A stretch of DNA of 64,000 nucleotides, from contig JAIXMP010000017.1 of assembly GCA_025677815.1 (NCBI GenBank), positions 186,001-250,000 of the forward strand, given 5' to 3'. Below, one piece after another: positions 24,373-39,400 of the stretch. The DNA is from Phascolomyces articulosus. Lineage: Eukaryota; Mucoromycota; Mucoromycetes; Mucorales; Lichtheimiaceae. The notes beneath the pieces were generated by a model that was not told the origin of the DNA, made no database searches, and saw nothing but the letters and a program-made list of their open reading frames with translations. Each line of letters opens with the position of its first letter. Positions within the stretch are counted from its first letter, which is position 1. The position numbers were made by a program, and so were the translations under genes.

Positions 24373-26047
24373 GCGACTTTCTCTTTCGCTGTTTTGGACT
24401 ACCGTTTGAACCTGATCTTTCGCCTGAAAGTGCAGGGAGGTGGAAGCTGATGTAATGCCACCTCCTCGTGGTAGCTTCTGGAAACCATTATTGTATTATT
24501 TTATAATAATTCAATTCTAAACATGGGCTAGGCGCATTACATTTGAATGAAATTACTATTATTGTGTTTGGTACGTGTTTCTTTTTAATGTCATACTATA
24601 TACATGGTATACTTTATCGTTGTTATTGTCGTTCTTAATTATTAATATTAATTTTTCTATTGTATGTTATTGATCATGTGAGGAACAAATACATCCAAGA
24701 GATGCAATCAGTATACGAATGGCAGGATTAGACGACAAAAGCAAAGAAGCCAAAGGCATCTCTCTCTTGAGTGTTGGATTGGACATGGTGTGGCGTATCA
24801 GGGCAACAAACCCAGACAGACGAATACAGCTTGATCAAGCAACTCAACCAACAACGGATATAGTGAATGATGGATCAGGATAAAACCGAAAACTTGTTTG
24901 TCCTTTGGACCCAAGCGATAAAATACACGAATAATAATACTGGAGCAGAGGTTTATTGACTACTTTACTTGTCCATGAATAAATGTCTGAATCACATGCT
25001 TATATTATATTTTACTTTTTTTTGGTGCATAAACTCTTCATATTCAAACATCATGTGTGTAGGATTTTGTAATTAAATTCAACCTAGTGCGCCTTTTTTA
25101 ACTCTATTGTTATACTGGTTTTTTTTTTTTTTTTTTTGCATAGATACAGCAAATAAAAAAGGAAACCAAAAGGCGCTCTTTGTCCTATAGTCGCATTATA
25201 TAAGAACAAAGCACAAAAAAAAAAGATAAAGTGTTGCTTGGTTTTGAAATAATTCAATATTGGATTTGAATAACTCATATACTTCAAGTTTGAACAACCT
25301 ATCATCTTGCTGACGAAAAGCATTTTCACTTAACTACAAACTAAATGGGTATTCGGATTTGTAAATATGACAAGGTCAGAGAGGAAAATAAAGTTTACCC
25401 ATAATCGAAAAATTTGGTAAACCTACGTTTACATTTCTAGATAATATTAATGGTCAGTATTGAAAATTATTGTGCTCAATAACGAGAAACCCATCCCTTC
25501 ATAACTAAAGGTCTTTTCCTTTCATGGTTGAATTTGACCTTTCATAACTGAAAATTTCTGTCTTTATAACTAAATTTCTATCTTTATTCCTGAAAAATAT
25601 ATTTTTTTATTGTCACTTATAAAATCAAAATATTGTATGTGGTGAATATCGCTAATCGTCGGTTTTGGTCGTAAATTATTCCTCTTAATACAAAAGCAGT
25701 AATAAGGAAATAAATGAATAAATAAGAAGTATGTATTACTATACATACACAATGAAGTTACAACTAGAAGGAATTGGAGCAACTAAAGAGAAAAGGATAA
25801 TCTATCGAATAATTTAGATGATCTGAACTCTAGAGAAATTTGAACAATGTATTTCATTTTGCCAAAATCCGAAAAGAAAATTTACGAAACAAGGTTTTAT
25901 TGTTTTTGTAATACTATTTGCAATATTTGTTATTTATAAAAATTTACAGTATATATATAATACATATTCATTTTAAATTATTATTAACCACTAACTCATT
26001 AGTAACTTAAGAATTTATTATTATACTATCTATATCTTCTTCTCGTT

Positions 26048-29000
26048 TCAATTTTCAACTCGTTCTTGATGTGTTACCATGGCATCATCTTTGACAGCTT
26101 GACCACGTTCCGCATCAGATTGTTCACCATCGGTACTACTATTTGTGTCTTTTACAGGCGTAGTAACTTTATCATTATTCTTATCCTTGGTTCTTATAGC
26201 TTCCTTATTTCTTAAGACAATGGCAGGTCCCGTAAAGATCTAGATACATTATATTTTACGCAGAAAGAACATTATTAGAACAAGAAGATCAAAATATATA
26301 AATTTGTTTCTCATCTGCTCATAATGCTACTATATGTTTTCTATGAGATAAACTAATAAACTTACAGGTTCCATGTCTTCCAATGAGCGATTTCGAGTTT
26401 CTGGAATGACTAAAGTACAGCATAAAACCAGAGGTTAGATTAGTATATAGCAGAGTACATAAAAAAACATTATGCATAAAAAATGTACATACATAGCCAA
26501 GTAAAGACTGTCATTGCAAAAACTGTGCTACCAAAGAAAAAGTAAGTCTTGTAAGTCAAGTTTGTAATCATCAATGGTGTTACTTTGGCAATAACAGTGT
26601 TCATTGCCTAAAATAAAATAAAAGTTGGATAATGTAAAGTTATTATGTTAGTATGGCCCTTCATGGTAAATTGTAAATATTTATCAAAGTTTTCTTACCC
26701 AGAAAATAGCTACATAATATATCAATTTAAGAAGCAATGATAGTTAGAAGATGTATGATAAATGATATTCTTGTAATATAAATATAAATTAATCATTATC
26801 CATTTCTTACCAATAGTAATAGACATGCAGATTGCACGGATACGAGTTGGATAGATTTCTGCACAAATCACAAAAACAAGGGGACCTATTATAAAAAAAG
26901 TATTATTTTGAATACGCTATATTTTTCTTCTTCCTCAGTGTGGTAAGCATTTTCAATATATTGCTATTACCCCAAGAAATTTCGTATCTAAAATAAACAA
27001 TATGGCACATAGTAAGGGTGTGAAAAGTAAATATTTTTGAAATCAAAGCGATATTTGTATAACTAAATCAAAATAATGATGATAATGTTGCATTACCCAA
27101 TGGCGAAAATGTAAAGCATAATCATTGAAACGTATCCTTTTCCTCCAACAGGAGCTTCTACTCCAGGCGGTACGGCTGCTTGGTCTATTTCAATATATTT
27201 GATAAGAGCACCAAGAATAAAAAATGAAATAAACATGATAACTGAACCAGTAAGAAGAGAGTTTCTACGGCCAAAGAATGGGTGGTCCACCATAAAGAAG
27301 AAAACAAAGACAAATACAACCTTTACCACACCTAAAATAATAATAAAATAGAAGGAAGAAGTTAATATTTCTGTATAATGATGTCAAATATTCAAAAAGC
27401 TTTGTACCATAGATTCCAGTTGCAAGGATATCGACTGTTTCGCCAGTAAGACCGATTTGCCGGAATATTTGTGGAGCATAATAATTCTAAACGCGGGGTA
27501 ATGGTGATAAATGGTAGATGGTAAATAATAGTAATAAATATTAAATTGGTTAGTAGTTATATATAATTATTTTTGTAATACTTTATATCTTTTCTCTCAT
27601 TTCAAGAATATATACACATTTTTACATACAATGGCATTTGTACCAGTCCATTGCTGACAGACACCAACCATGACGCCAATAATAAGGCGTCGAATGTTTG
27701 ATCGTTGTAATAATTCAGCCCACTTGTTTGATTTATTAGCACGTTCCTCGAGTATAGATTCATGAATTTCGGTAACTTCTTGAATAATAAGCTCATGGTC
27801 CTCAGGCAAGCCACGAAGGCGGGATAAGGTGGTTGTCAATTGGTCAATGCGATCTCTATTATCAATTTAAATAGTAGTTATTATCAGTCGTAATTGTTAA
27901 GTTACTACTAACTGTAGATTTTTTGGTTGTTATAGCAAATCAATCGATATGAATAAAACCATAAAAGTGCATCATTACCTGCTTGCAAGCCAACGTAATG
28001 ATTCTGGGAGGAAACCCATACCGAGAAGTAAGATACCACCAGGTACAATTTGTAATCCAAGAGGGGTTTTCCATTGTTTATCGCTTTCTGGCATATGTTT
28101 AAGACATGCATAGTCGACCCTATATAATAGTGTAATAATGGTAAAATAAAGAGGAAAAGAATTCTGTCAGAGACTTCTATCTATTGCTACGTTTACGATA
28201 CAAATACAATATAACTAACATACCAGTAAGATACCATAATACCAAGTACAACCATGAATTGCCACAAATTTGCCATTCTCCCTCTGTTATAATTGTACTA
28301 CTATATTAGTAAATGACAGATCACGTTGAAATGAACATGACGCAAAATATATAAAAGATAGAAAATGAGCAAACCTTAAATGCTTTGGTGCGATCTCGGC
28401 AACAAAAACGGGAACGATATTTGAAGCTGCCCCTACCCCCACTTTATATAAAACATATTTCTTTTTCAGCTTTCATGGTGATATATTCTATATATACTAG
28501 TGACATATTGTTGCGTGCTATGTGTTCGAGAACTACTGGTAACTCCATCAAATTCTATTTCTATATAAATTCATAAATGAAACTTACTTCCTCCAACAAA
28601 TCGACCAGCCATCATTGCACCCACTAATTCAGTTTAAAAAGAATGTATATAACAAAGGTGGGTTAATATTGTATATTTTCAAGGAAATGAAATACAACAA
28701 TCATGTAAAATATCCTGTTTTATGTACCTGTAGGTGCAACCACCTGAACAACACTTCCAACAATAAAAACTACAGCAGATAGCATGATACCAGCTTTACG
28801 ACCAAATGGATCTAAATATTTTTATTTCAGTTACCATAGAATTAGACCAGCCAATAAAACCTTGAGTTAATAAGTTTTCTCTCTCGAGATTTTCACATCA
28901 CATCACATTGTTCTTGTTAGTAATGCAAAACTTCAAATCGCCTGGAACGAAAAAAAAATATAGCTGTACCCACCTGCAAATAAGTTGATAAGCAATCCAC

Positions 29001-29276
29001 CAATACAGCATCCGGCTTGAAGCATCGAAACAATATCTCCTTTTACTTGAGCTTGATACTGCTCATCACCTTCCATACCAAAATGTGGTGCAAAAGTTGG
29101 CATAACCAATACACCTATACATTACAAATTATTATTCTTCATTAATATCCAGCCATAGGGGTGTTCGTGTATGCGCATTTAATCTCAAATTTACCAGAGA
29201 TAACCCCAACATCATATCCCATCAAAAGTCCACCCATACACGCAATGGTGATGGTTAATAGCATTAATAGGTTCAT
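26048..29276 (-). CDS. MFS sugar (hexose) transporter
   Basis: Sixteen exons (29276..29195, 29114..28974, 28811..28728, 28623..28588, 28441..28375, 28283..28224, 28119..27979, 27855..27630, 27486..27408, 27331..27097, 26987..26971, 26885..26811, 26709..26699, 26607..26493, 26409..26366, 26239..26048) total 1605 bases, 534 residues, the usual size. Diagnostic motifs appear in order: [14 protein letters not shown] in TM1, DPFGRK after TM2, GRFVGGMGVGAA and [36 protein letters not shown] in TM7, EIYPTRIRA, and [13 protein letters not shown] after TM12. Such proteins import monosaccharides by proton symport at the plasma membrane; the substrate cannot be read from sequence. The N-terminus before TM1 is only a few residues, so an upstream exon could be missing. 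Exons 11 and 13 are 17 and 11 bases. Confidence 0.93.
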
Positions 29277-30449
29277 GGTCTTATTTCTATTATATTAATA
29301 ACAACGATAAAGAAAAAAAATAATCCAGTAAAAAAAATAAAATATGAGAAACAAAGGAAAATGCACGAATACACAAATGACTTATATATTTATATATAAT
29401 AATGTAATCTGCTGCATGATAAAGCATGAAAACTCACCCACGCTTGTCTCAGGTAGTACTGTTACTTGTTATCGTAAGCAAATAAAAGAACCTGCCAAAA
29501 TACTATCATTGCTATGTCGCATCTACTAATTTTAAACTTTTTTTTTTCTGTTTCTCATATACTTAAATTGTCATGGTGATACAAATTTCAATTTTTGATC
29601 CAAGATGGTTTTTTTTTCTCGGGCTGTGCCAATGCGTCATATGTTCTGATAGAAATTCCCACCCCAAAGAATATAAATGCCTTGATTTAGTTCGTGGGAG
29701 ACCCTGTATATAGAAAAAAAAACTCGTAGCTTACGGAGTAGTAGAAATAAGATTAACGGTTCCACAGCTTTCAAGACAGGCGTGGATAATATCAAATACA
29801 AGAAAGCAGATTGTGTGCGATGAGTAGTGTGTGTGAGAGCCAAACACTACCTTTTCCCAAATATTATTACTGTTAAAAATACAAATGTGCTTGAATTGAT
29901 TTATCTAATAAATTCTCCTATGACCATTTTTTATAATAAACTAATCAAGTTTTTTGATGGATATATTATCCTTGAGACCTCCGCTTCATATTCATGGTTG
30001 CAGAATAGTTGTAGGTCAAAGCTTATATATGAACATATATGGATTTTTTATTAAATGACCACATTAGTTCATGTCTTTCACTTTTCACCATCTCTGGAGT
30101 TTAAATGAAAAAATAAAACCAGATAATACACAGTAGATACCTGAGAATTTCAAGGAAATCGTAATTCCTGTTTTTCGCAGTGTAGCACTAAATATCCATC
30201 TTAAGTAAAGTGTACAAATGACTTTTTTTTACATGCTAAAATAAAATCAACAAAAAAAAATACAGAAGAAAAATAAAACATGTGTGTAAAAGGAAAAGAA
30301 TGGGTATCTATACAACCAGTAATATGAATATATGGTAGTAAAGGGGGAAAAAAATAAAACAAAACGAAAAAAAATAAATGGAAGAATGCTAAGAGAAAAA
30401 AAAAACTATATTACAAAATAAAGTATCAATATACCAATTGTCATCGTCA
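29277..30449. other. Intergenic region between transporter and CCH1
   Basis: It contains the transporter promoter (both genes are on the minus strand) and the CCH1 3' region. Short frames at 29637..29843 and 29827..30054 have no domain. No gene supported. Confidence 0.6.
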
Positions 30450-33400
30450 TCATTTTTCGTCTGATAACATATCTATTTTTGAATAAAGAAGAATTGAGGT
30501 TAGTAAGTAAAATGGAAAAAACATCAACCTTGTATGAATAGTGTGAATCAAAAGGAAAATAATGCCATCCAAAAATAAAAACTTACCAGACCAGTGGCTA
30601 CGCTGTAACGAGTCCATCAATGACTCTGCTAACTCGGATGACATGCTTGAATTCCCATCGATCACACGCCAATTTTGACGTACTATGGTGGGACTATAAG
30701 GGGTGTTTGGAGAGAGTGCACCGTTTAATAGAATACTATTCTCATCATGTTCATTGCCGGGATACGGAGATGCTTGTGGACTCACCGTACCAATGGCAAC
30801 ATTCAATGAATCTCCTCCACCTGCCATAAACGGGGAACCATATTGTGTCTCGAACGAATAGTTCGACATAGGTGATACAGGTACCGTAAGAGACGCTGGT
30901 GATGGGATATAGTCTGAGTTCGGACGTGGGGATGGTGGTGCGTCTTGGATGATAATAGTTGGAACAGGAGATCGTTGTCTCCATTTCTCCGCTGAAAGGG
31001 AACCTTTTGGTGAAAGAGTGGCAGCGGATGTATCCAATTGGAGGCCACTTCGTGTATTGATACCAAGTTTACGCATCTCATCATCGTTCTTTTTTTGCCA
31101 CAAATCATGCAGGTATCGTTTTCGCTGTGCCATCATTAAGAAAAGTCCGCGTGCTTTTTCTGCAGCATAAGCTTTGTGAAGTTGATCCAATTTTTCCAGG
31201 CGCTTGATCAAAGGAACAATTCTAAGAAATTCACACCAGTTAGTACCAATCTTATTCAATGCCATCCTGGATCATGGATAATGATAATAAAGAAAAAAAT
31301 CAGCTTACGTCAATGCATCTTCAGCATCCACAAAGCGATATGACATGATGGTGCGTACATCTTCAAATGAAATTCCTTTGGAGGTGGCAGCATCAATGAT
31401 TTCCTGTTTGAGAAAAAAAAGCACACAAGGTTATGTTAGTTTTTTTTTGTAGTGTTTCTAATTTTACATAGTGTTTGCTCTAGGAATAGCGTACAAGGTA
31501 GTAGAGGTTATAGTCACGGCGTCTTTCTCGTAAACGTTCAGGATCCAGTTTTGACAGACGTTTATTGACTGCCTGAAGGTTGAAGCTCATTCTTGTAATA
31601 ATATCAGTACCGGTCGTATAACCGCTTGTCTTTTCAATTGATCTATCTACTCTAGGAGATGTAGGAGCTGGCATTCCCTTCTTACTAACGGCTTGTAGAT
31701 TTTTGATACTGTATCTATTACTATAGATAGTCATTTTCAATCTTCCATCCAATAACTAGAAAAATGAAAAATAAGGTTCAATGACATTTAGTTACTCTTT
31801 CATTTTCTTTTTTTTTTTTGGGGGGGGGTTGGAGATGGAAGAATAAAACGAATAAGCAGTAGTAATATTTTACCCGTAAGAATTTGGCCACATCTCCTTT
31901 TTGGATATACCCTGAACCAGACGGATCTACGACAGACCATGCGTATTTGAAACTATTGATGATTTGAAATAAAAATGTGTGTGAGTGTTTGACCATGATT
32001 TTTTTTTGTCTCTTGCATTTAGAATTATACACATGCACAAAACCGTAGATTTATTTGTACTACTACAACATTTACCTGCGCAAGTCATCTTTTGTCAGAC
32101 GTGTAAATCGGGATCTTGTTTCGTAAGCATATTCAAAGTTACTAATAACAGTCTGTTGTACGTATTCATAATAGTACACACAAGTGTATAAAAAATCGTT
32201 AGAGTTGTTTCACAGATCAAAAGAAAAAAAAAAGGGTATGGAAAAAAAGTATATATACCGCAGTAAACAAATTCAGGAAAATATGTGTACAAATCAAGTA
32301 GTATAGATTGAACAAAAAGTAGGCCCATCCTGGTGAACCACAATCTGTGTAAAGATAGTTATCTGAATAGACGCAGTTGGGTGGTTGCACAGTATTATCC
32401 ATCATGACAACATTCCAAGCTTCACCCGTCGTAATTCTCACTAGCAACGACAGGGCATTTCCGTAGTCACGGAAGTTGGCATGTCTTCCAGTTTCTAAAC
32501 CAAATTTGGTCAAACCAAAAAGTTCCATGAAAACCATAGCAAACAAACACATCACCAAGATGAAAACAGCAGTAACGCGGACAATATTTGGCAATGCAAG
32601 CCTATAGTTTTGTTTCCAGGTACGTTTTTTAGTTTCCAAGTCCAAAAGAATCGTTGGTCCGTTTTTAATCATTAAAAACGTATCTTCAACTTACCTAACT
32701 GTGTGATATAAGGTTTGAAGTGAATCAATACCTTCACCAAGCCGGAAAGCAGCTAGAACCAAACAATACCGTTCGATACGAAGAGTCCAGAGCTAATATT
32801 TAAACCCATAAAAATGTTAATATAATCTGTAACATAACAGTATTTTTACATGTAAAGAAATTAGAATACATACATCAGGGGTTGCATAACGTGAAATAGT
32901 CAACACCAAAGCACTTAGAGCAATAAATGCATCATACCAGTTCCATTTGCTTTTGCTCCACTACATTCATGAGTGTTAAATTATTATTATTATCATTCTC
33001 TTTTCAACAATGGTAACAGTAATAATAAATAAATTAGATTACATACCTTAGCCCATCCCAATCCCAGGTACTTGATAATCACTTCAGCTGTATAAACACC
33101 ACAGAATGCGATATACATATAATCTAATAATAAAACATAGATGGAATAAGTATCACAAAAAGAGTTTATAAGTGTGACACCTTTATGCTTCCCATTTCAT
33201 CAATTTTTTTTTTTACCTTGCATTCTTGTAAGCCACATTGGCTCATTCTGAAATTCAGTTGCAATAACACAAATATTCAAAATAACAATGGACATGATGA
33301 GTTTGTTAAAAGGACCACGTTTATCTGCTACGAGACTATAGCAAAGAGAACGGATTTTCGAATTGGGTCGTTGTGCTTTTGGTGTAGGTTTGATTTCAGC

Positions 33401-36400
33401 GAGTTGTCGTTGCAAATCGGCATATTGTCGCTGACCTGTTGTCATGGTTGTAATACCTGCACGTTGTTTGAATTTTTCAATAATAACCTATAAACAGTCA
33501 AAAAAAGTACAATTTAATATATTGCATATTACTAAACATTCTTGATTGAGGTTACAAATAAATGCTTTTTTTTGGGTAATTGAAATATGATTACTTACAC
33601 CAACAAACAGTTGTAGTGTACCGTGGGAAATCACCATGAAAACAACATAATAAATGGAATGATAAACAGACGATGAAGTCCAATCGAACTGTGGTTGAAT
33701 ATCAGCATTTGCAGGTGCACTCATGGCAAAGAACAAAGAATCAATCTGTAGAAAAAAAAAGGAATTAGTATCGATGGATTACTAAAAATCTCCCGCTTCT
33801 CTCCAAATCTTACCCATCCTTCAGTAGAAGAAAGACTGAATAATTGTGCTAATGCAATCGGAAAATCATCGTAACTAACTAGACCCCCTTCAGGAATGGC
33901 CCATGCTCTTGGTTGCAAAATTTCAATCGGTCCATCCGTACCAACATCGTTGAGAAATTCACCCACGCACTCGGCACGCCCCGAAACTTCATCATCATTA
34001 CATGCCACCATGCGACCACCGAGAATATTTACACCGTAAATGGAAAAGAAAATCATTACTAGGAATACCAGCAAGAGTGCATCCATCATGAAAGGAAATG
34101 CATGGAATAAATCGACAAATACATCTCGCACACCACCAAAATATCGGATAAGACGCAATACACGCAAACTTCTAACAGTGCTTAACGCTCGTGCAAAATC
34201 ACCCTCGCCTGCAAAGATGGCTCCAAAGTTAAGTGCAACAACGACGAAATCCAAACGATTCCATGGATTACGCAAGTAGGCATTTGGTGGTAAGAGAAAT
34301 CCATCGGCAATAATACGAATAATAATTTCAATGACGAAGACAATACTAAGTCCAATATCGACTGCATTAGCTGCTGATTCACGATAGGTATCTTGTCGCA
34401 TTTGACGTGCAGAAGGTTCATCCATAATGACAAGCAAAATACTGACAACAACACATGCCATAATAAACCAATTGAATAGATTTCGTCGTTCAGTACGGCC
34501 GTCAGCTGTTGATCCAGCTAACATCTTACACCAACGACGTAGTTTGCTTCGAGAGGAGAAAATCAACAGTGATTTAAGAGTTGGCATATCTGCTTGTTTT
34601 GCTCGACGGTTTTCTTCTTCAACAACAAGTTCATAATCATCTACATTATCATCGTCATCATCCAATAAGGAATCACTTGTTGGTTGCCTTCCTCTAAATA
34701 CATAGAAACAGATGTTTAGGATAAGATTATATTAGAAAAAAAAAGATCAGAATCAATAGAATCTCTTTTAACTACCTTTCATCCTCAAGCTTTTGTTTCT
34801 TTCCACCTTTCAATCTGCGAGCGAGTCTACCAAAGAATCCAGGTGATTTCTTGGCTTTTACTGTAGCGTGATTTTCATTTGGAAATATGGATTCATGGTA
34901 ACCAACCAATAAATCGACCAGTGCATTTCTATCCATGGAGGCAGTTAGGTTTGTCGGTAAACGGGGAATCTGTACCATACTCTTGTCTGATTTAACATAA
35001 AGTGATCCAAGGGTTCTAATAAAAATGGTATAAAAAATAAGTATTTTTGCATATGCATCATGAATAAACAAAATGACAACAACAACAACAACAACGAGAT
35101 ATTCTTACTTGTTGATAAAGTTCTGTAAACGATCATCACCGTTAGAAACGCGTTTTTGGATGAATTGTCGGATCTGGTATTGTTTGATTTCTTCATCGTC
35201 TAACTCGAAATTTTCGAGAATGACAGCAATGTAGAGACCCGCCATCACATCTAATTGAGAAAATGATATGTTAATATTATTAAATATTCTACATTAACGA
35301 TAGAACAGTATGATATGTAATCCACCGTTTAACAACTTACATCGTGCAAAAGCAAAGTAGAGTGAGGTGATTAAAGCCGCATAGACGGCAGAAAAATGAG
35401 GTTGACTATACATTGCATTATATAAGAAATCCTATTCGATTCAAAGATGAATGGTTAGTTGACTGGTTTCTCAATATTCCAGACCACAGTAATAATAATA
35501 AGAAAATACAACATACTGTCCATGTTTCACTGGTGTATAACTAAATGAATATAATTTCACGTTAGTCAAAATAATCTTATAAAAAATGAAATTGTCAACG
35601 AATATCGATTGAATAAATTATACCATTATTAATGTCAAATAAGATTCCCAGAAGGTATCACATCGGAGCTCACTTTCATCTTGCTCGATAAACCCAAAAT
35701 CACCACCAAATAGCTGCATGAAAATCGGAGAGCATAATGCAGTACAAAGGAGTAAGAATGCCACAACGTAAATTACACTTTCTCCTGTTCCCAACGCTGC
35801 AGACTATAAATGTATAATCGAATATAACATGTTTCTTCAATAACAGCTCATATATATTGTGAAAATATGATAAAAGAAAAAAAATCTTACCAAAAGCCTT
35901 CGCACGCGTGGTATACAGATAAATAATCGATATTGTCTCATACACTGAAAGATCGTTAGATATTTGTACGCATGGGAATCCTGAATCATTGGTAATTGAA
36001 TCACGCATGTCACAATCACCAAAAAAAGATCGAATTTGTTTCTTCCAGAAGCCCAAAATTGCATCCAGCCAGGTGTACCAATCATTCGAAGAACAATCTC
36101 GAATGCAAAAAGAAACGTAAAAGCAGTTTCGGCATTATCTAAAGTAAAATTTTGTGTAAAGAGATGCTATCTAATTCATTTCAAAGTAATACTAAAGTAA
36201 AAAAAAAAGAAATAGAGCTTTACCAAGCATTTCGAGGGTTTCTTCTGAAGCATGTACGGATCGTACACACATAAAAGCGGTATCTAGTAATACAAGTAAT
36301 CCACCAAAATAAAAGAATTTCCTACTTTTCACCATTTTAACAATTAATCGCTTAAGTCGCATACGTGTTCCATTGACACGCTGATCAGCATTTTCTGGAT

Positions 36401-39400
36401 CGTCATATTGCCATATCAATTCATCTTGTTCGTCATCGACTCGGACGGATCGCAACATACGAGTTTTCTTTTTCTTTCCCGTGAACGCACTCACACGATT
36501 TGCAGCACGTACGCGTGAAAATCCAGATGTAATCACAGCTATTGTTTTAAAATATTTTTGTCATTAATATCGAATTATCAATAAAGTACTGGAAGGAAGG
36601 TGAGGTTAATACATTGAATATATAAAAGTTACCAAAAATCAAAAATATCAACAAGAAACTGATCACATAAACAACTAAGCAATAAAATAATACAGAAGCG
36701 TTGGAATCGGCATCTTGGTTTTGATACATTAGCTCTGTCCATAATTCTAGAGACATGGAGGTATACACAGATAATAATGCAAAGTAGATAGTATCGTAAT
36801 TTACAAATCCAAAGTTCGGATTATGCGCTTGATCTTCGAGACATATTTGATTGTTGGTACATATATAGCCACCATAACCTGGATAACTATGAACACCTGT
36901 TTTTACATTGAAAGCACCCATGATCGTCGAATCATTGTAATATCCGGAACAAAATAATGGCGGATCAACAATGGTTTCTATATATAGGTATATATATAAA
37001 TAGAGATAAATTTAAGTAAAATGTTCTAGGTACTACTAAGTATTAGTATTCATTAAAATTTGTTCCTATCCTTACGTTCTCCAGTAATATCATCTACTGC
37101 ATAACAACGTCTTGAAAACACTCCTTTAAAAGATACTAAGCCAATAAGTGCAAATAACAAAGTAAAAAAGAGCACAAATCCAATGACATCTTTGAGCATG
37201 CCCCAGCTGACGAGGAGTGATCTCAAAATGGTCTAAATAAAAATAAATTTTTCAAAAAAAAGAGTTAATATTCAGTCAGTCATATTCCCAGCAATTGAGA
37301 TGATAGTTGATAATATGTTATCGTTTCAAAGTGCTTACAGCTGTTCCACGGAATAATGATAATAATCGTAAGGGTCGCAAAGCACTTAATGCTTTAAAGA
37401 GCGAACAATAAGGATAATGATGCACCATCATTCCAAGATCGATCCAATATGAGATAATGGCTAAAAAATCAATGGTATTTGCAAAGCCGCTGAAATATGC
37501 ACGATGATGAAATGTTGTGTTTTTTGTTGTTCGTTTTTCGGAATCATGACCATGTATATCATCATTTGAGTTTTCTGCTGATATTAAAGATCGACCAAAT
37601 AATCGTTGTGATATTAAACTCGCTGTTCGGTAAGTCCAAATCTTTTGTTGTTGATGATAATCCGGTGGTATCCAAAATCCATATACAATGATTTTGCAAA
37701 TTGCTTCCAGGCTAAAATATGTAAAATGAGTATATAATTCATCATTAGATTCGTTGGTTCATTACCAATGTTATCATTATATTTTCTTTTTTCCATTCTT
37801 TTCCGTTCCAATCAATGACGTACGTATAAATACATTGTATACATAAAATAACGTAATGTGTCCATTGGCCACCAAACACTGTTTTTTGTTCATTTTCGTA
37901 AATCGGTACAGAAATTAGCACAAAATAGTGCAAAAGTATAATAAACATTAGAAATGTTTCCAAGTATCTGATGTTCAAGGTAAATCCATAGAGTTAGTCA
38001 GATTTTATTCTTCATCCATTTTTCCTTCTTTGTGACCTTATTAAATGGGTATATTTTCCCCCTTTTCTGCTTTGCCCAATTTTTTTTTTTTTTTTTTTTT
38101 TTTACCTTGAGCATAATATATTATTCCAAATATAAAATCGGAAACTGTTATCCGGCGGTAAAACGTATAAGCTATTGCCTGCTAATGGACTACTTTGATA
38201 ACGTGGTATGTTTTGCTTTTGTTCCTCTGGCAATGCTTGTTGGTCGATCGTTTCAGGTGCGGTATGGCGCGAATCATGCCTTGTAGCCGACGGTAAATCG
38301 GAGAACAAGGATCGTTTGTCAAACCGTGAAATAGATTCAGCAAAGATGGATCCAGTCCGGCTATGTGTGGATTGTTTTTCGAGAGGTGTTGAAGGTAGAT
38401 CAGATGGGCGGTATTGTTGGTTATGGGCTGACATTGTATCATAAGGTTGTTGGCTGTGATTATTATCGTCTGCACCGCCACCCTCCTCTTTATTATGTTT
38501 GGATTTGGAATTTTGTTGTTGATGGCGATAATGATAATTGAATGACATTTTCGGTTGGTCCATTGCATTATCTTCTAATAATGTATCTATTTGTTCGCAT
38601 CCACGTAAATTTACAACTCGTGCAGCAGAGTCATATACATGTTTTAAGATTTTACGACTTGTTCGTCGTCGATAAATGAGATCATTCGGATTAATAGTAG
38701 TAGAATATTGACTATAGGGTGGGGGCAATGATGAAGGGGGTGATGGATAATGATGCTGAAAATGATGGTGATGATGTTTCTTTTCGTCATAATCGATAGA
38801 TGGTGACATTTTTTTAGATGGGGTATTATTATAGACAGAAGATGCAGTATTAGATGATGCACCTGTTGAGAGAGCTGAATAGATCATCATGGGTTCTCGA
38901 ACAGAGTTATTGCTAATGTTGGGCGATAAATTTTTAAAATCAAAATCGTAATTCCATTTATAAGGTGGTTCTTGTGGTGATGGAGGAGGTGATTTCCGAT
39001 TTGCCCTATTATCACCATCCATAATAGCTGTTGCACTGGTCATTAATGATGGTCGAGCTTGATGATGGTGTCTTCTATGACGAAGATTACTGGTCGCATT
39101 ATTATTATTACTAAGCGGATCATGATCTTTCCCTGATGTTCCAAATGTCGGTGTTGGTGGTTGTGAAGTTGATTGTGATGGCGTTGATATGCCAAGACCA
39201 GCCGTTACTCTCTCATCAAGAAGAATATTACTATCTGCTCCAAATGTCATTATAGGTGAGGGTGGTGGGTGTGCCGATGATGACTGAGAATGGCTTGATC
39301 TTCGTTTTTTGTTACTCTCATGCAAAAATTTATCCAATTTATTTTTTCTTTGTAGTAAGTCCCGTGTAAGTGGTAAAGGAGGTGGTGAGTTTATATTTGA

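Larger units (their letters stand above)
20044..26047. other. Long gene-poor AT-rich region
   Basis: About 6 kb without a supportable gene. Exceptions to plain AT-rich sequence are a long imperfect hairpin at 21587..21667, an AAGCGTG motif cluster near 23390..23511, and a GC-richer island at about 23700..24480 that contains a possible short insertion. Short open frames here (20514..20777, 21156..21416, 23702..24007, 24144..24371) show no domain I recognise. Confidence 0.6.

Noticed and set aside
24380..24480. A tRNA-derived SINE on the minus strand, from a GGTTCAAAC match
   Set aside because: The B-box match is incomplete and no A box stands at the required distance.
29690..29715. A mariner-like terminal sequence (GGGAGACCCTGTATA)
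   Set aside because: The similarity to known mariner ends is short and no matching opposite terminus or transposase frame was found.
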